The translations under genes and the position numbers were made by a program. Positions 1 to 6,500 of a stretch of DNA of 8,312 nucleotides are shown one piece after another (the first letter of the stretch is position 1; each line of letters opens with the position of its first letter). A model generated the notes under the pieces. The model was not told the DNA's origin and did not search any database. It saw nothing but the letters and a program-made list of their open reading frames with translations. The stretch lies in contig JABUUT010000001.1 of assembly GCA_021443045.1 (NCBI GenBank), forward strand, positions 45,671-53,982. Reading direction: 5' to 3'. The DNA is from Fibrobacteraceae bacterium (GTDB taxonomy: Bacteria; Fibrobacterota; Fibrobacteria; Fibrobacterales; Fibrobacteraceae).

Positions 1-29
1 ACCTGGCTGAATCGGTTGATGATGTACAT
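1..29 (-). CDS. Possible start of a minus-strand gene leaving the window (partial)
   Basis: An ATG on the minus strand at 29-27 opens a frame of nine codons (MYIINRFSQ) that runs off the left edge. The reason to consider it is the good minus-strand promoter at 86-114, which would give a leader of about 50 nt. There is no Shine-Dalgarno sequence before this ATG, so the true start may lie further left. The plus strand is also open here in two frames, ending at 93 and 122, so a 3' end of a plus-strand gene cannot be excluded. Nine residues are too few to assign a family. Confidence 0.22.
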
Positions 30-41
30 GGAAGTGCTCGC

Positions 42-84
42 AGTGCAAGGGTTTTACGCAAAAATTCAAAATATCCTTGCACTA
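42..84. repeat. 9-bp inverted repeat over the promoter start region (possible operator)
   Basis: AGTGCAAGG at 42-50 is the exact reverse complement of CCTTGCACT at 76-84. The arms are 25 bp apart, about 34 bp centre to centre. TTTT at 52-55 can also pair with AAAA at 69-72. The right arm sits just downstream of the -10 box and covers the predicted transcription start, so a protein bound there would block initiation. Neither strand has a U-tract after the dyad, so a terminator is unlikely. Use as an operator is inferred from position only. Confidence 0.45.
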
Positions 85-85
85 A

Positions 86-114
86 ATATATAAAAAATTA
101 TCAAAAATGTCAAC
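86..114 (-). promoter_or_regulatory. Near-consensus sigma-70 type promoter reading left
   Basis: On the minus strand TTGACA (114-109) is a perfect -35 box. It is followed by exactly 17 nt and then TATATT (91-86), five of six matches to TATAAT. Transcription would start at about position 79 and run toward the left edge. This is the best promoter match I found in the window. It supports a gene to the left of position 29 or beyond the edge. Confidence 0.6.
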
Positions 115-412
115 AAATATAAGCTTTGAAGATGTTGTTTAACAGACACTACATAATCCCAGCGGAATCTGAAGACTGCAAAAAGGACTACCACCATTGC
201 AACCAAATCTAGGGCAAAAATAAGACAAAAAAGCTCTTCACAGGCATTTCCTGAGCGTTTCTATAACCATTATTATACGCTCAAGACCCTCAAAATGGCC
301 CAAATTCATGATTTTTCTTAAAAACAGGCAATTATCGATATTGTAGGTGTTGTAAAACATTACATCGCTTTTAAAACAAAAAGTACTCCACAAGCCCCAT
401 TAAAACCTATCT
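115..412. other. A+T-rich gene-free stretch
   Basis: I see no credible coding sequence and no recognisable tRNA, tmRNA, RNase P or SRP RNA motifs on either strand. Small dyads exist: GAGCGT (253-258) with ACGCTC (277-282), and TGTAA (351-355) with TTACA (360-364). The minus strand also has an isolated TATAAT (277-272) without a matching -35 box. None of these is strong enough to name. Confidence 0.5.
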
Positions 413-434
413 TATAATTGTTCTAAAAAGAACA
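413..434 (+). promoter_or_regulatory. Possible plus-strand -10 box with a dyad at the start site
   Basis: TATAAT at 413-418 is a perfect -10 hexamer on the plus strand. It is followed at once by the dyad TGTTCT (419-424), AAAA, AGAACA (429-434), which would overlap the start near 425. No good -35 box lies 16-18 nt upstream, so on its own this is weak. It gains weight because a plus-oriented terminator follows at 461-497, and together they would define a short RNA of about 70 nt. Confidence 0.3.
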
Positions 435-460
435 CTACAAAACCAAACATCCCATACACC

Positions 461-497
461 AAACAAAGCAGTCCCTTCGGGGGCTGCTTTGTTTTTT
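461..497 (+). terminator. Intrinsic terminator T1 with UUCG loop
   Basis: AAACAAAGCAGTCCC (461-475) pairs with 480-494 in a 15-bp stem with one G-T pair. The stem is capped by TTCG (476-479) closed by C-G, the exceptionally stable tetraloop arrangement. The plus strand continues into a T-run (492-497). On the minus strand the run after the stem is broken (CTTTGTTTGG), so T1 is primarily a plus-strand terminator. No plus-strand gene is visible upstream. Bases 465-498 recur exactly at 636-669. Confidence 0.85.
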
Positions 498-632
498 ATC
501 CATGTAAAGCCCGGTGTATGGGTCATACACCACATCTCATGAGGCGAGTGAAATGGGACTGCTTGCAGGACTATTTCCGAGCCCATAGAGATGCCGGAAA
601 CTATAAATGTATCTAAAAAAGTTCCTTTCCGG

Positions 633-668
633 AAAAAAGCAGTCCCTTCGGGGGCTGCTTTGTTTTTT
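633..668. terminator. Intrinsic terminator T2, bidirectional, likely end of the tldD transcript
   Basis: AAAGCAGTCCC (636-646), loop TTCG (647-650) and GGGGCTGCTTT (651-661) form an 11-bp stem with one G-T pair. T-runs follow on both sides: 663-668 on the plus strand, and TTTTTT on the minus strand (638-633, partly inside the stem). On the minus strand it is the first good terminator after the tldD stop, leaving a 3' UTR of about 230-260 nt. On the plus strand it is a second copy of T1. The core (636-669) is identical to 465-498. Confidence 0.8.
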
Positions 669-670
669 AC

Positions 671-894
671 ATTGTCAATTCAATCGTCTATTTTTGCGCC
701 CCCCCACTAATTACGACCTACTGTCAACCACATACTTCTTTGGGCCCTATCACTACGCTGCACTCCGTTCCAGGGTGACAAAACCCATCCCCCTGCTAAA
801 GTGCATTTGACTGCACCTCGGTCATGAAATTATGCAAGCATATTTTCGCGACGCTCGGTTTTCGCAAATTAGTGTGAAAAACAGTAGCAGTTCT
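671..894. other. Non-coding 3' flank of tldD, possible extragenic repeat
   Basis: No credible gene is present. There is a run of seven C at 699-705. The stretch at about 712-783, read on the minus strand, contains TTTTGTCACCCTGG and GGAGTGCAGCG. In style it resembles the dispersed extragenic sequences found in many bacterial genomes; that is an impression from memory, untested. A weak hairpin GTGCA (801-805) with TGCAC (812-816) follows. The octamer TTTTCGCG at 843-850 is partly echoed by TTTTCGC at 859-865. Confidence 0.35.
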
Positions 895-2295
895 CTACCG
901 TCCACCTACCAAAATTTTATCAACCTTAATAGAGGGCTGCCCCACCGTTACCGGCACATGCCCAGAACTAGCTCCGCAAACCCCCGCTGCCATTTCAAAA
1001 TCACTCCCCACCATACTAATGCGAGGCATAATTTCGTGACCCTTTCCAATAAGGGACGCTCCACGAACCCGTTTTCCAATTTTACCATTGACAATTTCGT
1101 AACCCTCATCAACGGCAAAGTTGAATTCACCTGTCGCCGGGTTCACAGAGCCACCAGCCATGCGGGCTGCATAAAGCCCATGATCCACGCTGGCAATCAT
1201 TTGTTCTAAAGAATCTTTACCAGGTGCAATAAAAGTATTGCGCATGCGGCTCACAGGAGCATACTTGTAACTTTCTCGTCGAGCGCTCCCGGTAAGAGGA
1301 ACACCTATTTCAGTAGCACCAACACGGTCCGACATATAAGACTTTAAAATACCGTTTTCAATAAGAACCGTCCTTTCCACAGGATGGCCTTCATCGTCAT
1401 ACTTAAGGCTACCCCAAACCCCGTCTAAAGTTCCATCGTCAATAGCCGTTAAACAAGGTTGCCCAATGGCAGTTCCCAACTTGCCACAGAATGGGCTAGC
1501 ATTGCGTCGAACCGATTCAGATTCCAGGGGGTGCCCACAAGCCTCATGAAAAATCACTCCACCAAAACCATTGCCCATCACCACAGGCATTTCGCCGCCA
1601 TCAATATAGCCAGCATCTAAAAGCCTCACCACTCGGTCAGCACACATTTCACCTAATTTCTCAGGGCTATAGTTGTCTAAAATTTCATAGCCGCCCAAGG
1701 CACCAGGAGCCTCGTGGGTGGTAAGGCGTTCCGACCCATCGGTGGCGGTAACCATTACATTGGTGCGAAGTCTTGCTCTGTTCATTTTCAGATTCAGGCC
1801 TTCGCTATTCAACAAATGAATGGAGGTACAAACATCGCTAATGGATGCTCCCACCTGAGCCACTTTATCAGAAAAAGCACGAGCAGCCTTGTCGGCGCGA
1901 AATAAAAAATCCTGCTTTGCCGCTTGGCCCAATATGCGAGGGTCCTTAAATGCAGCCCCGTTGTAGTCACAAACTCTTTTTTCTGGCGCAATTTCCAAAG
2001 GCTTTGCAACAGAACCTACACCACCCTCCATACTGGCTATGCGGCCAAAGGCCAAACTTTTAACCAATTTTAAAAGGCTTTCTTCGCTGTCGTCGCTGGT
2101 AAAACCATATAGAACCTCAGTTCCATACAAAAGACGAACACCAACACCATACTCTGTGCCCGCCGTCGCTGTGTCAATCTGACTATCTTTTAAACCCAAG
2201 GACGAACTGCGGGTTTCTTCCTCAAAAATTTCTACAAATGTGGCACCGGCGGACTTTCCCGCTTCAAAAATTTTTGCAGCCAAAGAATCATTCAT
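895..2295 (-). CDS. tldD: TldD family zinc metalloprotease
   Basis: This 466-residue protein has the length and layout of TldD (E. coli TldD is about 480). In the known family TldD is a cytoplasmic zinc protease that works with TldE/PmbA on unfolded peptides, for example microcin B17 precursor and the antitoxin CcdA. The zinc-binding HExxxH is seen as HEACGH at residues 250-255, after the glycine-rich GNGFGG segment. The expected third ligand is Cys440 in GVCGASSGH, followed by VGQP and the family ending VGGR. The ATG at 2295 lies 12 nt after the hisF stop without an obvious Shine-Dalgarno sequence, so translation may be coupled to hisF. No tldE/pmbA partner is in the window, so the usual heterodimer would need a distant gene. 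The transcript probably ends at the terminator near 633-668. Substrates here are unknown. Confidence 0.94.
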   Translation of the reverse strand: MNDSLAAKIFEAGKSAGATFVEIFEEETRSSSLGLKDSQIDTATAGTEYGVGVRLLYGTEVLYGFTSDDSEESLLKLVKSLAFGRIASMEGGVGSVAKPLEIAPEKRVCDYNGAAFKDPRILGQAAKQDFLFRADKAARAFSDKVAQVGASISDVCTSIHLLNSEGLNLKMNRARLRTNVMVTATDGSERLTTHEAPGALGGYEILDNYSPEKLGEMCADRVVRLLDAGYIDGGEMPVVMGNGFGGVIFHEACGHPLESESVRRNASPFCGKLGTAIGQPCLTAIDDGTLDGVWGSLKYDDEGHPVERTVLIENGILKSYMSDRVGATEIGVPLTGSARRESYKYAPVSRMRNTFIAPGKDSLEQMIASVDHGLYAARMAGGSVNPATGEFNFAVDEGYEIVNGKIGKRVRGASLIGKGHEIMPRISMVGSDFEMAAGVCGASSGHVPVTVGQPSIKVDKILVGGR

Positions 2296-2307
2296 ATATC
2301 AACCAAA

Positions 2308-3081
2308 TTATTTGCGCACCGGAATACCGGCCTTTCTCATTTCATCTTTAATGCCCTGCACCGTGTAGTCCCCAAAATGCACCATGGAGGCCACCAAAGC
2401 CGCATCAGCAGAAGTTTTGCGGAACAGGTCCACAATGTGGTCTGGAGTGCCGGCACCGCCGCTGGCAATCACCGGAACATGAACCGCCTTAGCCACCATA
2501 TCGGTAATACTCAGTTCGTAACCATTGCGAACACCATCCGTATCTATGGCATTCAGGCAAATTTCACCAATGCCCAAATCTTCGGCCTTTTTAGCCCATT
2601 CCACAGCGTCAATACCCATAGCCGTTCGACCGCCACGAATATAAACTTCGTAGCCGCTAGGCATCTTTGAAGAAACACCAACAAACTTGGCATCCATGCC
2701 AAGCACCACGCACTGGCTACCAAAAGCCTTGGCTCCCTCTGCAATAATCTCCGGATGGAGCACAGCAAGACTGTTCACGCTCACCTTTTCAGCACCAGCC
2801 AACAAGGCATTGTGCATGTCGTCCAAATTGCGAATGCCGCCGCCAACGGCAAAGGGTATAAAAACACGTTTTGCTATCTGACGAATCATTTCCATGTCAC
2901 AAGGACGATTTTCGGCACTGGCCGTAATGTCGTAAAAAACCAGCTCGTCCACACCATCGTCACTATACTTGGCACCCATATCCACAGGGTCCCCAACATC
3001 TACATTTCCCTTGAATTTTACACCCTTGGTAACCATGCGGTTACGGACATCCAAACAGACTATCAAACGTTTTGTAAGCAT
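2308..3081 (-). CDS. hisF: Imidazole glycerol phosphate synthase, cyclase subunit HisF
   Basis: HisF takes ammonia from the glutaminase HisH and converts PRFAR to imidazole glycerol phosphate plus AICAR, linking histidine and purine synthesis. I choose the ATG at 3081 (MLTKRLIVCLDV, 257 residues). The frame is open to a TTG at 3087, but starting at the ATG places the two catalytic aspartates at Asp11 (CLDV) and Asp130 (GMDAK), matching the numbering known for Thermotoga HisF. Phosphate-binding loops of the (beta/alpha)8 barrel are visible as VGGGIR (79-84) and ASGGAGTP (206-213). The segment after CLDV reads RNRMVTKG instead of the more common DGRVVKG; I take this as a lineage variant. No HisH or other his gene is present. 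The gene sits downstream of the trxA terminator, and no clear promoter is visible in 3082-3124, so read-through or a weak promoter must serve it. It probably forms a unit with tldD. Confidence 0.95.
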   Translation of the reverse strand: MLTKRLIVCLDVRNRMVTKGVKFKGNVDVGDPVDMGAKYSDDGVDELVFYDITASAENRPCDMEMIRQIAKRVFIPFAVGGGIRNLDDMHNALLAGAEKVSVNSLAVLHPEIIAEGAKAFGSQCVVLGMDAKFVGVSSKMPSGYEVYIRGGRTAMGIDAVEWAKKAEDLGIGEICLNAIDTDGVRNGYELSITDMVAKAVHVPVIASGGAGTPDHIVDLFRKTSADAALVASMVHFGDYTVQGIKDEMRKAGIPVRK

Positions 3082-3124
3082 AAACAAAATCTAGTAATTA
3101 GTTATTTAAAGGTACCCATTAAAT

Positions 3125-3149
3125 AAAAAAAGCAGCACCAAGGCTGCTT
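3125..3149 (-). terminator. Intrinsic terminator after trxA
   Basis: On the minus strand AAGCAGC (3149-3143), a 6-nt loop, and GCTGCTT (3136-3130) form a 7-bp stem that runs straight into TTTTT (3129-3125). It lies about 20 nt after the trxA stop and upstream of hisF. It has no T-run on the plus side. It separates trxA from hisF-tldD, at least in part. Confidence 0.85.
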
Positions 3150-3169
3150 CTCCATAAGGCCATCTTGAA

Positions 3170-3493
3170 CTACAGGTTCCTGTCGATAACGCCCTTCACA
3201 GTAGCTTTAGGTACAGCACCAACTACATTGCCAACTTCAACGCCGTTCTTGAACAGTTTCATGTTGGGAATGTTGGTAATGCCAAACCGGGCACAAATAG
3301 CGTCTACCCCAGCATCATCCACATTGATTTTTGCAATAATCATGCGGCCATTATACTCGTCGGCCAGTTCTTCCACAATGGGGCCCATCATCACACAGGG
3401 GCGACACCAAGTGGCCCAGAAGTCAACAAAAACCAACTGGCCAGAGCTAATGACTTCGTCAAAATTTTCTGCAGTTAAATTTAAAGCTGCCAT
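3170..3493 (-). CDS. trxA: Thioredoxin with CRPC active site
   Basis: This 107-residue protein has the size and motif order of a classical cytoplasmic thioredoxin, which reduces protein disulfides and is recycled by thioredoxin reductase. Visible landmarks are the buried acid Asp24 in VDFWATW, the redox motif WCRPC with Cys30 and Cys33, and the cis-proline Pro76 in TNIPNM followed by LFKNG. The usual motif is WCGPC; Arg replaces Gly31, which may shift redox potential or partner choice. An extra Cys67 lies outside the active site. The frame continues upstream to 3535, but I start at the ATG at 3493 because GGAG (3503-3500) sits 6 nt before it and the family begins here. There is no signal peptide, so it is cytoplasmic. 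It is transcribed after the lipoprotein gene with an 87-bp gap and ends at its own terminator, so it may be a separate unit. Confidence 0.95.
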   Translation of the reverse strand: MAALNLTAENFDEVISSGQLVFVDFWATWCRPCVMMGPIVEELADEYNGRMIIAKINVDDAGVDAICARFGITNIPNMKLFKNGVEVGNVVGAVPKATVKGVIDRNL

Positions 3494-3499
3494 AAATTT

Positions 3500-3503
3500 C
3501 TCC
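3500..3503 (-). promoter_or_regulatory. Ribosome binding site of trxA
   Basis: GGAG on the minus strand, inside GTGGAGAAATTT, lies 6 nt before the ATG at 3493. It decides the trxA start against the longer open frame that reaches 3535, which lacks a comparable site. Confidence 0.75.
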
Positions 3504-3525
3504 ACTTTTAACTTTTTGCATATAA

Positions 3526-3555
3526 AAAATAGCAAAAACTACAACATTCAAGCAA
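3526..3555 (-). promoter_or_regulatory. Weak candidate promoter of trxA
   Basis: In the A+T-rich gap before trxA the minus strand shows TTGCTT (3555-3550), an 18-nt spacer and TATTTT (3531-3526). Each box matches the consensus only partly. Just upstream is an A+T-only hairpin (3556-3571), too weak to be a convincing terminator for the lipoprotein gene. An independent trxA promoter is plausible but not proven. Confidence 0.28.
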
Positions 3556-3580
3556 ATATTTTTTCAAATATCCCACAATC

Positions 3581-6500
3581 CTAGTAAATCAGTCGAATTT
3601 CATCTACATAGAGTGTGGCGCCCGTCACACCTTTATACTCATTGCCCTTTGCACTAGAGGCTATAACAATGCGAATATGAGTAACAGGCAGGGTTTCTGC
3701 TTCACTAGCCTCTATGGGGGTTAAACGATTATCTATACCATCCTTATGTTTCAGGGAAGTGGCCACAGTATTCAACACTCTGGAATTGAAAATGGGAGAA
3801 TTGTTCAACGGAGCACCATACTGCAATTTTAAGCGAACCGTAGAATAGCCGGAACGTTCAATCTGGCCTACGGAAACAAGGTCTGGAACAGGACGATTTG
3901 GAGAATTCGTAATGGAAGTGGCTCGATACCATGCGCTAGCCACCATCTTATTTACCGAACCATTTCGATTTTTATTGGTAACATCGGGGCCGCCACTGCG
4001 ATTTTCCAAAATAATGTACATATCACAGGAATCACCCTTACCCACATACTTAGCATCAAATTCAATATATTCCGGTCTCCCTGCAAAAGGCTTTCCAAAA
4101 TCAATCAATTCGTTTCCGTCATCATAGCTGGCCATATTAATTGCTTTTACGTTATTAGGGTTAAAATCTGCCGTAAAAGAATTTCCACCAGCAAATTTTT
4201 CTACAACAACTACATTAACCGTAACGGAAGTCATCTTGTTTACCGTACGACCTTCATCAGTAGCCTTCGCCGCAAGTCCCGACGAAAATGAATTATTTCC
4301 ATTATCCCAGCCATCCAGCTGAGTGTATCCATCAGATCCATTTTTCCAGTTGGAAAAATCACTATTAGGGTACTGGTATCCGCCCTTCACTTTATAAGTT
4401 TTGCTTTCGGAGCCATTTGCAACAGTAATTGTGGCCGTTCCAAAAGAAACATCCAAAATAGAGCCAACAGATACATTAGCCGAAGCCCCTTCGCTTGTTT
4501 CTAGCGAAGTGACCTCCACCCGGGTTAAATCCGTTATATCGGAAGATTTAGCCGAGTAACTTGATGTAATGTTAAAAGGCAAATTGTTCACAAGAATGCG
4601 GGAGTTTTCATTATCAATAAGAGCCGCCACGCCACCTAAAGAAATGGATGTAATTTTTGGGGCAACAGTTTGTACAGAAACTTCCACAGTCCAATTGGAC
4701 TTGGAACCATCCTCAGCAGTTACCTCAATGGAGGCGGTGTTGCTGGATAAATCCAGGTAGGAGCCACCGTTCGCTGCCGCAGAAGAAGGAGATGTAATGG
4801 AGGCACCGTCAGAGAGGGTGGCGGTAAAAGTGACGCGGGAAAGGTCCGTTCCATAGGGAACTTCAAAGGAAATTTTTTTGGAACCTTCATCAATCGAAGC
4901 CTTAACATCCCTTAAATTATCCAATTTAAAAGACGTAATGCTGGAGCCAGAATATTTAATAAAGTCTACAACAACACTCCACTTGGCAACGGAACCATCT
5001 TCCGCAGAAACCTCAACAACAGCTTGCTTTGAAGACAACTCTAAATAGGGCATAGACTCCGTGGCCGATTTTGGAGACACAATGGAAGCCCCTTCAGAAA
5101 GATTTGCCACAAAATAAATTTTTGATAAATCCGTGCCATGAGGAAGTTCAAAAGATATATTTTTCTTCGCCTCATCAACCTCTACAGACACCCCGGCAAA
5201 GTCCGACAAACTAAATGTTTTTATGTCATTACCTGTCAACTTTTTGTAATCGCCCATCAAATTCCATTCCACTGTCGAACCATCTTCGGCAGTAATAATC
5301 ATCCTTTTCCCATAACGCAAATCCACAGGCTTTGCCTGATCAAAGTCTATATAGGCATTTTCAGATACAGCCACAGAAATCAAAACGCTAGATAGAGCCT
5401 CCTTGTTTGCCAAATGGAACACCACCGTTTTTTGTTTCTCATCCATCGTCGCCTTTTCTATTTCATCCTTAGCCGAAATAGAAACAATTTCTTTTTCAGT
5501 GGATGCAGGGGCTTCATCAGCATCTGCCACTTCAAGAACTACAAGCCACTCCTGTTTGGAACCGTCTGCCGCCGTCACTGTAAACACAGTGGAGTCTTTC
5601 CAAGTTTTCAGGCCCTCCGGTGACGGCGACACAGAAGCCCCTTCAGAAACATAGAAGGTATCCACAACAGCCGAACCCAATTCAGTTCCATTTTCCAATT
5701 TTACCTTCAATACATTTTCAGACTTACTTTGTTTTAACTGATTCTTGAATTTTATTGAAAAATTTGTTTCTGAAGATAGGGGTATAGACAAAAGAACATA
5801 CCATGTTTTGGTAGACTTGTCTTCTGCTGTCACAACAAATTTTTGAACTTTTGACCAGTCCTTTATATTCTTCGCGTCTACATCCACAGATGATTTTTCA
5901 TGAACCACCACATCGGCCACTTTCAATGAATCTTTTCCATAATTCAAAGGGAAGAAAATGGTAATAGTATCTCCACTGGTCTTGCTATCCACCTGGTCCT
6001 TAAAAGAAATAACAAAGTTCGTGTTGCTATTCAGTGAAACCGAACTACTAGACACTTCTATAGAGCTACTGGAATCATCCCCAGAGGAACTACTTGACTT
6101 TGCAGAGTCTCCTGAACTAGACGAATCGCCTTTTCCATTTTTCTCATCGTCATCACTATTCTTGTCATCACCTTTTTTATCATCATCGGAGCTGTGGTTT
6201 TCATCATCAGAAGAATCCTCTTTTTCAGGCTCCTGATTAGGGATAGTCAATTCAACCCTCCAAATGCTGCGATTGCCACTTTCCGATTCTACAACAAAGT
6301 AAAACACATGACTTTCGGGGATTCTGATTTTATCGCCCACATCCAATTTTTCACCTACAGCCACACTGTTGGCTAAAGAATCTAAAGCAGTTGAATCTGT
6401 TGGAAACTCCTTAAACTTTCCCTTCACAAGACGAATACAGGCAAAATGACTTACCCCTACAGAAGCCAGTGTTACAGAGTCCCATTTTTCCAAAGAATCT

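Larger units (their letters stand above)
425..668 (+). ncRNA. Candidate structured RNA with two terminators and exclusive pairings
   Basis: This span has an unusual density of exact complementary segments. CCCATACACC (451-460) matches 513-522 over 10 bp, while 513-520 can instead pair with 524-531. GGGACTGCTT (555-564) is fully complementary to AAGCAGTCCC in both terminators (466-475 and 637-646). CATCTC (533-538) pairs with GAGATG (588-593) and encloses ATGGG (553-557) with CCCAT (582-586). CCGGAAA (594-600) pairs with TTTCCGG (626-632). CCGG (511-514) can pair with 594-597. The orientation of T1 favours plus-strand transcription. It does not match the RNase P, tmRNA, SRP or riboswitch motifs I know. 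It could be one RNA with internal termination, two short RNAs, or the remnant of a duplicated terminator. The 5' end is a guess. Confidence 0.35.

Noticed and set aside
233..256. Minus-strand hairpin GCTC/GAGC followed by TTTTTT (232-227)
   Set aside because: The stem is short and has a 5-nt bulge, and no minus-strand gene lies upstream of it; too weak to call a terminator.
607..810. Plus-strand open frame of 67 codons
   Set aside because: It runs through terminator T2 and the non-coding flank of tldD. It has no ribosome site and its translation looks like read-through of structured or repetitive DNA.
824..877. Tiny plus-strand frame (17 codons) between T2 and tldD
   Set aside because: No ribosome binding site and no supporting context; expected by chance at this length.
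832..1209. Plus-strand open frame of 125 codons antisense to tldD
   Set aside because: It overlaps the end of a well-supported tldD gene and has no recognisable domain or ribosome site.
3165..3584. Plus-strand open frame of 139 codons antisense to trxA
   Set aside because: It is the mirror of a canonical thioredoxin gene and has no domain of its own.
5958..6236. Plus-strand open frame rich in Ser, Leu and Glu
   Set aside because: It is the antisense reading of the Asp/Ser linker in the lipoprotein gene; low-complexity DNA leaves several frames open.
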